Positions 18,255 through 27,025 of a stretch of 64,000 nt of DNA are shown here, piece by piece. This stretch comes from ZC4RG30 sp963726085. Its GTDB lineage: Bacteria > Pseudomonadota > Gammaproteobacteria > Steroidobacterales > Steroidobacteraceae. The stretch spans positions 159,254 through 223,253 of the forward strand of contig CAVSAR010000003.1 of NCBI GenBank assembly GCA_963726085.1, in the 5' to 3' direction. Both the position numbers and the translations under genes were made by a program. Position 1 is the stretch's first letter; the number at the start of each line of letters is the position of its first letter. The notes beneath the pieces were generated by a model. The model had not been told where the DNA came from. It made no database searches and saw only the letters and a program-made list of their open reading frames with translations.

Positions 18255-18677
18255 TCAGACGCGCCGCTTCTTGGGCGGACGACAACCGTTATGCGGAATC
18301 GGCGTGATGTCTTCGATGCTCGTGATCTTGAGGCCACAGCCGTTGAGCGCGCGCACCGCGGACTCGCGACCGGGACCAGGACCGCCAACACGGACCTCGA
18401 CGTTCTTCAGGCCGTGTTCCTGCGCGGCAACGCCAGCCTTTTCGGCGGCGACCTGCGCAGCGAACGGCGTGCTCTTGCGCGAGCCGCGGAAGCCGCAACC
18501 ACCCGAGGTCGCCCAGGACAGCGTGTTGCCCTGGCGATCCGTGATCGTGATGATGGTGTTGTTGAAGGAAGCATGGACGTGCGCGATTCCATCGAGCACG
18601 TTCTTGCGAGCCTTCTTCGGCTTCTTCGCTGCGTTTGCAGCATTGGCTGCAGCAGCAGCGGTTTTCTGATCGGCCAT
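18255..18677 (-). CDS. rpsK: 30S ribosomal protein S11
   Basis: Platform protein of the small subunit. 140 residues with an Ala/Lys N-terminal extension, then VHASFNNTIITITDRQGN and the conserved end NGCRPPKKRRV. Lies between rpsM and rpsD, 7 bases before rpsD. Confidence 0.98.
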   Translation of the reverse strand: MADQKTAAAAANAANAAKKPKKARKNVLDGIAHVHASFNNTIITITDRQGNTLSWATSGGCGFRGSRKSTPFAAQVAAEKAGVAAQEHGLKNVEVRVGGPGPGRESAVRALNGCGLKITSIEDITPIPHNGCRPPKKRRV

Positions 18678-18706
18678 ATTCTTTCAGTGCCTCGTAATTG
18701 TCCGCT

Positions 18707-19087
18707 TCAGGCCTTGCCCGGCGGCGCATTGAGCTTGACTGCCTGCTTGCGCGGGCCCTTGCGCGTGCGCGCATTGGTGCGCGTGCGCTGGCCGCGCAGC
18801 GGCAGGCCCTTGCGATGGCGGATACCGCGCCAGGTTCCAAGGTCCATCAGGCGCTTGATGTTCATCGACACGTCGCGGCGCAGGTCGCCCTCGACCAGCC
18901 ACTTGGCAATCTGTGAGCGCAGCGCGGTGACTTCAGCGTCCGTGAGGTCCTTGACCTTGGTGGACTGGCTGACGCCTGCGATGTCGCAGCACTCTTTCGC
19001 GCGCGTGCGGCCAATGCCATAGATGTGGGTCAGCCCGACCCACACGTGCTTGTTCATTGGAATGTTGATACCGGCTATACGTGCCAT
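18707..19087 (-). CDS. rpsM: 30S ribosomal protein S13
   Basis: Head protein contacting the P-site tRNA and the inter-subunit bridge. 126 residues: MARIAGINIPMNKHVWVGLT start, IYGIGRTRAKECC helix-hairpin-helix, and the basic tail RTRTNARTRKGPRK. First gene of the alpha operon after rpmJ. Confidence 0.98.
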   Translation of the reverse strand: MARIAGINIPMNKHVWVGLTHIYGIGRTRAKECCDIAGVSQSTKVKDLTDAEVTALRSQIAKWLVEGDLRRDVSMNIKRLMDLGTWRGIRHRKGLPLRGQRTRTNARTRKGPRKQAVKLNAPPGKA

Positions 19088-19100
19088 ACGTGCTCTCCGC

Positions 19101-19214
19101 TCAACCTTGGCGCTGCTTGTGACGCGTATCGGAGCAGATCACGTAGACCACTCCCCGACGACGCACGATCTTGCAGTTCTTGCAGATCTTCTTTACTGAC
19201 GGACGTACCTTCAT
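19101..19214 (-). CDS. rpmJ: 50S ribosomal protein L36
   Basis: 37-residue zinc-ribbon ribosomal protein, easily missed because of its size. It reads MKVRPSVKKICKNCKIVRRR and ends CSDTRHKQRQG. The zinc ligands C11, C14, C27 and H32 are all present, so this is the zinc-binding (C+) form. It lies in the usual place, 10 bases after secY and 13 before rpsM. Confidence 0.97.
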   Translation of the reverse strand: MKVRPSVKKICKNCKIVRRRGVVYVICSDTRHKQRQG

Positions 19215-19224
19215 TTCAGATTCC

Positions 19225-20574
19225 TCAGCTGCGATCGCTGTTACGGCCACCCAGCAGGTTGGCCTTTTTCATCAAACCCGGGTACTGGTGCGACATCGCG
19301 TGCGCCTGCAACTGCGAAATGAAGTCCATTACCACCACGACCACGATCAGCAACGACGTGCCACCGAACTGGAACGGCACGCCTTGCGCAGAAATCAGCA
19401 TCTCCGGGATCACGCACACGACCGCGATGTACAGCGCGCCCCACAGGGTCAGGCGCGTCAGCACCTTGTCGATGTACTCGCCAGTCTGCTGGCCGGGACG
19501 GATCCCGGGGATGAACGCACCGGACTTCCTGAGGTTGTCCGCGGTGTCGCGCGCGTTGAATACCAGCGACGTGTAGAAGAAGCAGAAGAAGACGATCAGT
19601 GCGGCGTACAGCACCAGGTGCAGGGGCTGGCCATAGGACAGCGACGCGGCAACCCGCTGCAGGGTACGCCCCAGCGTGGAGTCGTTGCCCGCGCCGGCGA
19701 AGCTGGCGATGGTGGCCGGAAACAGCAGCAGGCTGGACGCGAAAATCGGCGGGATGACGCCCGACATGTTGAGCTTGAACGGCAGGTGCGTGGACTGCCC
19801 GCCGTACATCTTGCGGCCCACCTGGCGCTTGGCGTAGTTGACCGTAATGCGCCGCTGCGCACGCTCGACGAACACGCAGAATGCCGTGACACCGACGACC
19901 ACCGCCAGCAGGACGATCGCGATCGGACCGGCCATTTCACCCGTGTTGACCTGCTCCAGCGTGCGGCCCACCGCACCAGGCAGGCCGGCCAGGATACCTA
20001 CCAGGATGATCATCGAAATGCCGTTGCCGATGCCGCGCTCGGTGATCTGCTCACCCAACCACATCAGGAACATGGTGCCAGTGGTCATGGTCACGGTGGC
20101 GGTCAGCAGCCACATGAAGCCGGGCGCGACCACCATGCCGCCGTTCTGCAGCGACACGGCCGCCGCAAATGACTGGAACGCCCCCAGGATCACCGTGCCG
20201 TAGCGCGTCAGCTGCGTGGTCTTGCGCCGGCCGGACTCGCCTTCCTTGCGGAATTCCATCAGGGTCGGCACGACCATGGACATCATCTGGATGATGATCG
20301 AGGCCGAAATGTAGGGCATCACGCCCATGGCGAAGATGGACATGCGCGACATGGCGCCGCCGGAGAACATGTTCACCACGCCCAGGATCGTTCCCGACTG
20401 GTCGTTGAAGAAGGCAGCCACGCGTTCCGGATGGATGCCCGGCACCGGGATGAACGTGCCGATGCGATAGACAATCAGCGCCCCAATGAGGAACAGCAGG
20501 CGGCCGCGGATCTCGCCGAAGCGGGTCGCGTCTCCCAGCGCTGCTGCAGGACTCATTGCGGAGGTATTGGCCAC
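19225..20574 (-). CDS. secY: Protein translocase subunit SecY
   Basis: Core channel of the Sec translocon in the inner membrane, partner of SecE (encoded at 45.9 kb). 449 residues with ten hydrophobic segments. Typical blocks: RLLFLIGALIVYRIGTFIPV at TM1, the plug-region FNMFSGGAM-type sequence (VVNMFSGGAMSRMSIFAMG), and GIRPGQQTGEYIDKVLTRLT before TM9. Last large gene of the spc operon. Confidence 0.98.
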   Translation of the reverse strand: MANTSAMSPAAALGDATRFGEIRGRLLFLIGALIVYRIGTFIPVPGIHPERVAAFFNDQSGTILGVVNMFSGGAMSRMSIFAMGVMPYISASIIIQMMSMVVPTLMEFRKEGESGRRKTTQLTRYGTVILGAFQSFAAAVSLQNGGMVVAPGFMWLLTATVTMTTGTMFLMWLGEQITERGIGNGISMIILVGILAGLPGAVGRTLEQVNTGEMAGPIAIVLLAVVVGVTAFCVFVERAQRRITVNYAKRQVGRKMYGGQSTHLPFKLNMSGVIPPIFASSLLLFPATIASFAGAGNDSTLGRTLQRVAASLSYGQPLHLVLYAALIVFFCFFYTSLVFNARDTADNLRKSGAFIPGIRPGQQTGEYIDKVLTRLTLWGALYIAVVCVIPEMLISAQGVPFQFGGTSLLIVVVVVMDFISQLQAHAMSHQYPGLMKKANLLGGRNSDRS

Positions 20575-20592
20575 TTGCGGTTCCCGGATTCC

Positions 20593-21084
20593 TTAGGACT
20601 TGCTCTTGACGGACTTGGTCTTGACGGCCTTGGACGGCGCAACCGGGTCGCCGGCCTCGATCTTGCCGCCGGCCTTGGCGATCGCCTCGGCCGCACCCTT
20701 GGTGGCGCCGACGCCCTTGAGCGTCACGGCCTTCTTCAATTCGCCCGACAGCACGACCTTAGCCTGCGCGGCGAACACGGGGATGATCCCGGCTTTCTTG
20801 AGCGCTGCCAGGTCAATCACCGCCGCGTCGATGCCGTTGAGCTCGGACAGGCGCACTTCGGCGCGCGTCTTCTTCATCGCGGAACGGAAGCCGACCTTGG
20901 GCATGCGGCGTTGCAGCGGCATCTGGCCGCCCTCGAAGCCGACCTTGTGATAGCCACCCTTGCGCGCGCGCTGGCCCTTGACGCCGCGACCGCTGGTCTT
21001 GCCCTGGCCGGCCGACGAACCACGGCCCACACGCAGGCGACTGTGCGTGGATCCGGCGGCTGGCTTGATTGTGTTGAGTCTCAT
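20593..21084 (-). CDS. rplO: 50S ribosomal protein L15
   Basis: Late-assembly large-subunit protein. 163 residues: MRLNTIKPAAGSTHSRLRVG, the Gly/Arg-rich extension GRGSSAGQGKTSGRGVKGQR, then the globular part. The C-terminus carries an extra Lys/Ser stretch (VKTKSVKSKS). Its start overlaps the rpmD stop by one base. Confidence 0.98.
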   Translation of the reverse strand: MRLNTIKPAAGSTHSRLRVGRGSSAGQGKTSGRGVKGQRARKGGYHKVGFEGGQMPLQRRMPKVGFRSAMKKTRAEVRLSELNGIDAAVIDLAALKKAGIIPVFAAQAKVVLSGELKKAVTLKGVGATKGAAEAIAKAGGKIEAGDPVAPSKAVKTKSVKSKS

Positions 21085-21281
21085 TACTTCGCCTCTTCCA
21101 CTTTCAGCAGATGGATGGCCGCATTGATCATGCCGCGGTTCTCAGGCGTATCGGTGACGAGCACGCTGTGATGGCGGCGACGCAGGCCCAGGCCCTTGAC
21201 CGAGGAAATGATGCTGCGCAGCTCACCAAAGGTGCTGCCGGCCTGAGTAACGCGCAACTTTGCGCTGTTGGTGCTGGTCAT
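21084..21281 (-). CDS. rpmD: 50S ribosomal protein L30
   Basis: 65 residues from MTSTNSAKLRVTQAGSTFGE, ending HLLKVEEAK. The family core is LRVTQAGSTFG...SVKGLGLRRRHHSV. The frame extends far upstream without a stop, but only this start fits L30. It lies 4 bases after rpsE and shares one base with rplO. Confidence 0.96.
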   Translation of the reverse strand: MTSTNSAKLRVTQAGSTFGELRSIISSVKGLGLRRRHHSVLVTDTPENRGMINAAIHLLKVEEAK

Positions 21282-21285
21282 GACG

Positions 21286-21792
21286 CTACCCCGTGATCTC
21301 TTCGACCGACTTGCCGCGCTTGGCGGCAATGTCGTCCGGCGAACGAATGGCCGCCAGGGCCGTGATCGTGGCGCGCACCACGTTGATCGGGTTGCGCGAG
21401 CCGTAGCTCTTGGCCAGTACATTGCGCACACCGGCGCATTCGAGCACCGCGCGCATGCCGCCGCCGGCGATGACCCCGGTACCATCGGATGCCGGCTGCA
21501 TCAGGATGCGGGTTGCGCCGTGCGTGCCGCGCACCGAATAGTGCAACGTGCCCTTCTTGAGGCTCACATTGACCAGGTTCTTGCGGGCTTGCGCCATGGC
21601 CTTGGAAATGGCTACCGGCACTTCACGCGCCTTGCCAAACCCGAAGCCCACGCGGCCTGCGCCGTCGCCGACCACGGTCAGCGCGGTGAAGCCGAATTGA
21701 CGACCACCCTTCACCACCTTGGCCGTGCGGTTGACCGCGACGAGCTTCTCGGTGAATTCGTCCGCCGACTGATTCTTTTCGACTCTTGCCAT
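21286..21792 (-). CDS. rpsE: 30S ribosomal protein S5
   Basis: Decoding-fidelity protein. 168 residues with the double-stranded RNA-binding fold (EFTEKLVAVNRTAKVVKGGR) and the loop residues KVVKGGRQFGFTALTVVGDG where spectinomycin-resistance changes occur; the loop looks wild-type. Between rplR and rpmD. Confidence 0.98.
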   Translation of the reverse strand: MARVEKNQSADEFTEKLVAVNRTAKVVKGGRQFGFTALTVVGDGAGRVGFGFGKAREVPVAISKAMAQARKNLVNVSLKKGTLHYSVRGTHGATRILMQPASDGTGVIAGGGMRAVLECAGVRNVLAKSYGSRNPINVVRATITALAAIRSPDDIAAKRGKSVEEITG

Positions 21793-21810
21793 CTGGTAAT
21801 ACCGCCTGGA

Positions 21811-22170
21811 TTAGAACTCGAGCCCGGCTTCGCGCGCCGCGTCGGCCAGTGCCTTGACGCGACCGTGATAGCGGAACCCGGAACGATCGAACGCGACTTT
21901 GCTGATGCCCGCGGCCTTGGCGCGCACAGCGATCTCGCGGCCTACGGCCTTCGCGGCATCAACGTTGCCGGTGCCCTTGAGGTCCTTGCTCACCGAGTCC
22001 TGTACCGTGGATGCCGTCACCAGCACCTTGGCGCCCTGGGAATCGAACACCTGCGCGTAGATGTGGCGCGGCGTGCGATGCACGGTCAGCCGGGCAACGT
22101 CCAGCTCACGGATGTGCTGGCGGGTCTTGATGGCCCGACGCTGACGGCGGTCTTTGGAGGAGAGACTCAT
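21811..22170 (-). CDS. rplR: 50S ribosomal protein L18
   Basis: 5S rRNA-binding protein, 119 residues (KDRRQRRAIKTRQHIREL... DRSGFRYHGRVKALADAARE). Standard length and position between rplF and rpsE. Confidence 0.98.
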   Translation of the reverse strand: MSLSSKDRRQRRAIKTRQHIRELDVARLTVHRTPRHIYAQVFDSQGAKVLVTASTVQDSVSKDLKGTGNVDAAKAVGREIAVRAKAAGISKVAFDRSGFRYHGRVKALADAAREAGLEF

Positions 22171-22182
22171 GATTACCTCGCG

Positions 22183-22713
22183 CTACTTCTTCTTGCCTTC
22201 CTTAAGGCTGATCTTCTCGTCTGAATACTTCACACCCTTGCCCTTGTAGGGCTCGGGCGGACGGATACCCCGGATCTCGGCGGCCACCTGGCCGACGCGC
22301 TGCCGGTCGATACCCTTGATCAATACTTCGGTTTGCGTTGGCGCCTCGATGGTGATGCCCTCGGGGATCGCGAAGGTCACCGGGTGCGAGAAGCCCAGCG
22401 TCAGGTTCAGGTTCTTGCCCTGCACCGCGGCGCGGAAGCCCACGCCCACCAGCTCGAGCTTGCGCTCGTAGCCCTTGGTCACGCCGTTGACCATGTTGGC
22501 CAGATGCGCGCGCGTGGAGCCGGCACTGATGCGAGCCCCTTCGCCGTCGGTGTAGCTGACCTGCAGGGTCTTGTCCTTTTCAGCCACCGACACGCCATTG
22601 GCCAGCGGCAGGCTCAATGCGCCCTTGGCGCCCTTGATCGTCACCTGGTTGGCGGCGATCGTGGCGGTCACGCCTTGCGGCAGGGATACGGGATTCTTGG
22701 CTACGCGGGACAT
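22183..22713 (-). CDS. rplF: 50S ribosomal protein L6
   Basis: 176 residues, two repeated alpha/beta domains; MSRVAKNPVSLPQGV at the start and the near-invariant IRPPEPYKGKGVKYSDE at about 153-169. Binds 23S rRNA near the sarcin-ricin loop. Confidence 0.98.
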   Translation of the reverse strand: MSRVAKNPVSLPQGVTATIAANQVTIKGAKGALSLPLANGVSVAEKDKTLQVSYTDGEGARISAGSTRAHLANMVNGVTKGYERKLELVGVGFRAAVQGKNLNLTLGFSHPVTFAIPEGITIEAPTQTEVLIKGIDRQRVGQVAAEIRGIRPPEPYKGKGVKYSDEKISLKEGKKK

Positions 22714-22723
22714 ATCTTGAACC

Positions 22724-23119
22724 TTAGGCCACGATGCAGAGAACTTCGCCGCCCTGCCCGATGGCGCGGGCCTGGCGATCGGTCATGACGCCGTGCGGCG
22801 TGGAGACGATTACCGTCCCCAGGCCACCCAGGACCTTGGGCAATTCGTCCTTGCTGCGGTAGATCCGCAGGCCCGGACGGCTGACGCGCTCGAGGCGATC
22901 GATCACGGGACGACCTTCGAAATACTTCAGGTCGATCGTGAGCTTCGGCTTGCCCGCGTCGGAGGCGATGTGAAAATCAGCGACGTAGCCTTCGTCCTTG
23001 AGGACGCGGGCGATTGCCGTCTTGATCTTCGACGAATCGAGACTTACATGCGGCTTGCCGGCGCTTTGTCCATTACGGATGCGCGTCAGCAGGTCGGCAA
23101 CTGGATCGGTCATGCTCAT
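22724..23119 (-). CDS. rpsH: 30S ribosomal protein S8
   Basis: Central-domain assembly protein; translational repressor of the spc operon in E. coli. 131 residues: MSMTDPVADLLTRIRNGQ start and GGEVLCIVA end. Lies between rpsN and rplF. Confidence 0.98.
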   Translation of the reverse strand: MSMTDPVADLLTRIRNGQSAGKPHVSLDSSKIKTAIARVLKDEGYVADFHIASDAGKPKLTIDLKYFEGRPVIDRLERVSRPGLRIYRSKDELPKVLGGLGTVIVSTPHGVMTDRQARAIGQGGEVLCIVA

Positions 23120-23134
23120 GCTTGCTAAGGCCTC

Positions 23135-23440
23135 CTACCAGCTCGCCTTGACGAGCCCGGGGATCTCGCCGCGATTTGCTACTTCGCGGATCTTGGTGCG
23201 TGCCAGGCCGAATTTCCGGTAGACCCCACGCGGGCGGCCGGTCAGCTGGCAGCGATTGCGCTGGCGTGTCTTACTGGCATCGCGCGGCTGCAGCTGCAGC
23301 TGGCGCTGCGCCTCGGCACGCGCCTCGTCAGAGGTACGCGGGCTGCGGATCTGCTCCTTGAGAGCAGCGCGCTTCACCGCGTACTTCTTCACGATTGCTG
23401 CCCGGTGCTTCTCGCGCTGGACCATGCTTGTCTTGGCCAT
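23135..23440 (-). CDS. rpsN: 30S ribosomal protein S14 (zinc-free form)
   Basis: 101 residues from MAKTSMVQREKHRAAIVKKY; the C-terminal signature RCQLTGRPRGVYRKFGLART is intact. The length and lack of a CxxC pair mark the zinc-independent type. The frame stays open upstream into rplE but only this start fits. Confidence 0.97.
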   Translation of the reverse strand: MAKTSMVQREKHRAAIVKKYAVKRAALKEQIRSPRTSDEARAEAQRQLQLQPRDASKTRQRNRCQLTGRPRGVYRKFGLARTKIREVANRGEIPGLVKASW

Positions 23441-23462
23441 CGTCTTACCTCTGTCCGCCGCG

Positions 23463-24002
23463 TTACTTGCGGAACGGGAAACTGAATGCTTCGAGCAACG
23501 CGCGCCCGTGCGCGTCGTTCGCGGCCGTCGTGGTGATGGTGATGTCCATGCCACGCAACTGGTCGATCTGGTCGTACTGGATTTCAGGGAAAATGATCTG
23601 TTCCTTGACACCCAGCGTGTAGTTGCCGCGACCATCGAAGGCGCGGGCCGAGACGCCACGGAAATCGCGGATGCGCGGCATCGCGATCGACACCAGGCGG
23701 TCAAGGAACTCGTACATACGTGCGCCGCGCAGGGTCACCTTGCAACCGATGGGCAGGTTCTCGCGCAGCTTGAACGCCGCAATGGCCTTCTTCGACTTGG
23801 TGATCAGCGGCTTCTGGCCAGTGATCTTCGCCATGTCGGCGGCCGCCGCATCCACGATCTTGCGATCGGCAACGGCCTCGCCCACGCCCATGTTGACCGT
23901 GATCTTGGTGATCCGCGGCACCTGCATCGGGTTCTTCAGCGCGAGGTCCTGCACCAGCTTGGGCACAACCGTCGTTCGATAATATTCCTGCAACCTGGTC
24001 AT
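23463..24002 (-). CDS. rplE: 50S ribosomal protein L5
   Basis: 5S rRNA-binding protein of the central protuberance. 179 residues; KITVNMGVGEAVADRKIVD and RGARMYEFLDRLVSIAMPRI are family blocks. Standard spc operon position after rplX. Confidence 0.98.
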   Translation of the reverse strand: MTRLQEYYRTTVVPKLVQDLALKNPMQVPRITKITVNMGVGEAVADRKIVDAAAADMAKITGQKPLITKSKKAIAAFKLRENLPIGCKVTLRGARMYEFLDRLVSIAMPRIRDFRGVSARAFDGRGNYTLGVKEQIIFPEIQYDQIDQLRGMDITITTTAANDAHGRALLEAFSFPFRK

Positions 24003-24017
24003 GTTCGTTCTATCCGG

Positions 24018-24338
24018 TTACTTGACGTCGAGCACTTCGTTGTTCGACTTGAGAAAACGCACGCGCCGGCCATCGGCCAGCGACTTCACGCCCACGCGGT
24101 CAGCCTTGCTGCTGCCCGAATTCCAGATGGCAACCTTGGAGGCATGCAGCGGCATCTCCTTCTCGACGATGCCGGCAGCCTGCTGGCGCTGCGGGTTCGG
24201 GCGCTGGTGCTTCTTCACCACGTTCACCCCTTCCACCAGCACCTTGCCGTTCGGCAGCATCCGGGTGATCGCACCCTTGCGGCCCTTGTCCTTGCCGGAC
24301 AGGACCACGACCTGGTCGCCCTTATGCAATTTCTTCAT
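24018..24338 (-). CDS. rplX: 50S ribosomal protein L24
   Basis: Assembly initiator at the tunnel exit. 106 residues with the KOW motif in GDQVVVLSGKDKGRKGAITR at about 8-27. Second gene of the spc operon. Confidence 0.98.
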   Translation of the reverse strand: MKKLHKGDQVVVLSGKDKGRKGAITRMLPNGKVLVEGVNVVKKHQRPNPQRQQAAGIVEKEMPLHASKVAIWNSGSSKADRVGVKSLADGRRVRFLKSNNEVLDVK

Positions 24339-24353
24339 GGTCCTTAAAAACCT

Positions 24354-24722
24354 CTACAACACTTCAGGCGCAAGGGAGATGATCTTCATGAACCGCACGG
24401 TGCGCAGTTCGCGCGTCACCGGCCCGAAGATGCGCGTGCCAATCGGCTCGAGCTTCGGGTTCAGCAACACTGCCGCGTTACCGTCGAAGCGGATCAGCGA
24501 CCCGTCCGGGCGCCGCACGCCGAAGGCCGTGCGCACCACCACCGCGTCATACACCTCGCCCTTCTTCACCTTGCCGCGCGGGATGGCGTCCTGGACGCTC
24601 ACCTTGATGACGTCGCCCACCGTCGCATAGCGACGATGTGAACCACCCAGCACCTTGATGCACTTCAGGGTGCGGGCGCCGCTGTTGTCAGCGGCGTTGA
24701 GCAGTGTTTGCATCTGGATCAT
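24354..24722 (-). CDS. rplN: 50S ribosomal protein L14
   Basis: 122 residues, five-stranded barrel binding 23S rRNA at an inter-subunit bridge (MIQMQTLLNAADNSGARTLK; FGPVTRELR near the end). First gene of the spc group; no clear promoter in the 18 bases separating it from rpsQ, so read-through from the S10 group is likely. Confidence 0.98.
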   Translation of the reverse strand: MIQMQTLLNAADNSGARTLKCIKVLGGSHRRYATVGDVIKVSVQDAIPRGKVKKGEVYDAVVVRTAFGVRRPDGSLIRFDGNAAVLLNPKLEPIGTRIFGPVTRELRTVRFMKIISLAPEVL

Positions 24723-24740
24723 CTTGCTACCCGCCTCAAA

Positions 24741-25016
24741 TCAGATTGCGCTGCTGCGCTCGACCACTTCGACCAGGCGCCATGACTTGCGCGCCGACAT
24801 GGGACGGCACGGGGTGATGATCACGGTGTCGCCTTCATGCGCCGCACCGGCCTCGTCGTGGGCCAGCAACCGCGTGGTGCGCCGGATGTACTTGCCGTAC
24901 TGGGGGTGCTTCAGCGTACGCGAAATCTCGACCGCGATGGTCTTGGCGGTCTTGCTGCTGACGACCTTGCCGGTCACGGTGTGCTGGATCTTGTCCGTGG
25001 CTGCCTGCTCGCTCAT
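24741..25016 (-). CDS. rpsQ: 30S ribosomal protein S17
   Basis: 91 residues, OB-fold 16S-binding protein. TGKVVSSKTAKTIAVEISR and HPQYGKYIRRT are the family blocks. Last gene of the S10 group; its ATG shares one base with the rpmC stop. Confidence 0.98.
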   Translation of the reverse strand: MSEQAATDKIQHTVTGKVVSSKTAKTIAVEISRTLKHPQYGKYIRRTTRLLAHDEAGAAHEGDTVIITPCRPMSARKSWRLVEVVERSSAI

Positions 25017-25222
25017 TACTTGGTCACTCCCGTCTTACCGCGCTGCTCACGCTGCACGGTCTTGAGGCGCGCAATGTTCTTGCGCACCTTGCCAAATTGG
25101 TCAGGCTTGATGCTCTGCCCGGTGGCACGCTGCAGGCGCAGCGCAAACTGCTCCCGGCGCAGGCCCACCAGCTCGGTTATCAGGTCCTGGGCAGACTTGG
25201 TCCGCAAATCGCTCGTTTTCAT
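25016..25222 (-). CDS. rpmC: 50S ribosomal protein L29
   Basis: 68 residues from MKTSDLRTKSAQDL: two long helices at the tunnel exit, with QFALRLQRATGQ as the usual central block. An in-frame TTG lies one codon upstream, but the ATG at 25222 is the family start and overlaps the rplP stop by one base (TGATG-type coupling). Confidence 0.97.
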   Translation of the reverse strand: MKTSDLRTKSAQDLITELVGLRREQFALRLQRATGQSIKPDQFGKVRKNIARLKTVQREQRGKTGVTK

Positions 25223-25635
25223 CAACGCACCTGCCGCTTGACGAAGGTCGTGGCCACCGAGAGCTTCGCGCCGGCGAGGCGGAACGCCTCGCGCGCCTGG
25301 TCTTCCGGCACGCCTTCCATCTCAAACAAAACCTTGCCGGGCTGGACCTTGGCGATCCAGAACTCGACGTTGCCCTTGCCGCTACCCATGCGCACTTCCA
25401 GCGGCTTCTTGGAAACCGGCACATCGGGGAACACGCGCACCCAGATCTGGCCTCCGCGCTTCACGGCGCGGGCCATGGCGCGACGCGCCGCCTCGATCTC
25501 GCGCGCCGTCATGCGCGCACGCTCGGTTGCCTTGAGGCCAAATTCGCCAAAGGCCACGGTGGCGCCGCGGTTCGCCAGGCCGGTATTGCGGCCCTTGAAC
25601 TGCTTGCGGTACTTGGTTCGCTTCGGTTGCAGCAT
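25222..25635 (-). CDS. rplP: 50S ribosomal protein L16
   Basis: 137 residues; MLQPKRTKYRKQFKGRN start and GGQIWVRVFPDVPVSKKP in the middle. Contacts the A-site tRNA elbow. S10 operon, between rpsC and rpmC. Confidence 0.98.
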   Translation of the reverse strand: MLQPKRTKYRKQFKGRNTGLANRGATVAFGEFGLKATERARMTAREIEAARRAMARAVKRGGQIWVRVFPDVPVSKKPLEVRMGSGKGNVEFWIAKVQPGKVLFEMEGVPEDQAREAFRLAGAKLSVATTFVKRQVR

Positions 25636-25650
25636 GACTCAATAAATCCT

Positions 25651-26391
25651 TCAGGCCGTCGCCGGCAGTTCACTGCCGGTGGCTGGCGCCACAGCTGGCG
25701 TGACCGCGGGCACGGCTGCCTCAGCGGCTTCTTCGACCGCGACTTCCGGCGCCTTGTCGAATACTTCGCCCTTGAATATCCAGACCTTGACGCCGATGAC
25801 GCCGTAGGTCGTACGCGCTTCGGCGGTGCCGTAGTCGATGTCGGCACGGAAGGTATGCAGCGGGACGCGGCCCTCGCGGCTCCACTCCGTGCGGGCGATT
25901 TCCGAACCGTTCAACCGGCCCGACAGCCGCACCTTCACGCCCAGCGCACCACTGCGCATGGTGCTCATCACGGCGCGCTTCATGGCACGACGGAACATCA
26001 CGCGCTTCTCGATCTGCTGCGCGATGCCCTCGGCAACCAGCTGCGAGTCCAGTTCCGGCTTGCGGATCTCCGCCACGTTGAGGCGCACGTCGCCCACCGG
26101 CATGCCGATGAGCCGTGCGGTCTCGGCGCGCAGCTTCTCGATGTCCTCGCCCTTCTTGCCGATCACGATGCCCGGACGGGCAGTGTGAATGGTCACGTTG
26201 ACCTTGCGTGCGGCGCGCTCAATGTGCACGCGGCTGACCGAGGCCTCGGCGAGTTTCTTGTGCAGGAACCGGCGCACCTGGTAATCCGTGTGGATCTGGT
26301 CCGCGAACTGCTTTTTGCCGGCATACCACTTCGACACCCAGTCACGGGTGATACCAAGGCGTATGCCCAGCGGATTGACCTTCTGGCCCAT
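25651..26391 (-). CDS. rpsC: 30S ribosomal protein S3
   Basis: mRNA-entry protein. 246 residues: MGQKVNPLGIRLG start, KH domain with IVIGKKGEDIEKLR at about 75-88, and the C-terminal domain ending in VIGVKVWIFKGE, followed by an acidic Ala/Val/Pro tail slightly longer than in E. coli. Confidence 0.98.
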   Translation of the reverse strand: MGQKVNPLGIRLGITRDWVSKWYAGKKQFADQIHTDYQVRRFLHKKLAEASVSRVHIERAARKVNVTIHTARPGIVIGKKGEDIEKLRAETARLIGMPVGDVRLNVAEIRKPELDSQLVAEGIAQQIEKRVMFRRAMKRAVMSTMRSGALGVKVRLSGRLNGSEIARTEWSREGRVPLHTFRADIDYGTAEARTTYGVIGVKVWIFKGEVFDKAPEVAVEEAAEAAVPAVTPAVAPATGSELPATA

Positions 26392-26394
26392 TCG

Positions 26395-26736
26395 CTATTC
26401 CTTCCTGCCGTCGCTGACGTGAACAGTGATGTGACTCGAACGCTTGACGATCCGGGTGCCGCGGCCCTTGGCCCGGGCAGCAAACCGCTTCTGCAGCGGT
26501 GCTGCATCCACCTGGATGCCGGAAATCTTCAGTTCATCGATGTCGGCACCGTGGTTGTGCTCGGCATTGGCCACCGCCGATTCCAGCGCCTTGAGCACCA
26601 GCTCAGCGCCCTTCTTCGGCATGAAGCGCAGCGTGGACAGCGCCAGGCCGACCCGCTTGCCGCGCACGACATCGGCGATCAGCCGGCATTTTTGCGGCGA
26701 GATGTGCGCATAGCGCATTTTGGAGAATGTCTGCAT
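26395..26736 (-). CDS. rplV: 50S ribosomal protein L22
   Basis: 113 residues from MQTFSKMRYAHISPQKCRLI. The tunnel-lining beta-hairpin is at about 80-100 (RFAARAKGRGTRIVKRSSHI) and shows no insertion or deletion of the macrolide-resistance type. The frame is open upstream into rpsS but only this start fits. Confidence 0.97.
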   Translation of the reverse strand: MQTFSKMRYAHISPQKCRLIADVVRGKRVGLALSTLRFMPKKGAELVLKALESAVANAEHNHGADIDELKISGIQVDAAPLQKRFAARAKGRGTRIVKRSSHITVHVSDGRKE

Positions 26737-26740
26737 GGCT

Positions 26741-27022
26741 TTACGTCGCAGCCGCGACTTTCTTGTCGCCGCCGTGCCCCTTGAAGATACGTGTCGGCGA
26801 AAACTCACCGAGCTTGTGGCCCACCATGTTTTCGGTGACCAGTACCGGAATGTGCTGCTTGCCGTTGTGCACGGCGATCGTCAGCCCGACCATCTCGGGA
26901 ATGACGGTCGAGCGGCGCGACCAGGTCTTGATCGGCTTGCGATCGTTCTTGGCCGCGGCCGTCTCCACCTTCTTCGCGAGGTGCAGATCGATAAACGGGC
27001 CCTTCTTGAGAGAACGTGGCAC
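26741..27022 (-). CDS. rpsS: 30S ribosomal protein S19
   Basis: 93 residues: MPRSLKKGPFIDLHLAKKVE start and KLGEFSPTRIFKGH near the end. Head protein paired with S13. Three bases after rplB. Confidence 0.98.
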   Translation of the reverse strand: MPRSLKKGPFIDLHLAKKVETAAAKNDRKPIKTWSRRSTVIPEMVGLTIAVHNGKQHIPVLVTENMVGHKLGEFSPTRIFKGHGGDKKVAAAT

Positions 27023-27025
27023 TGC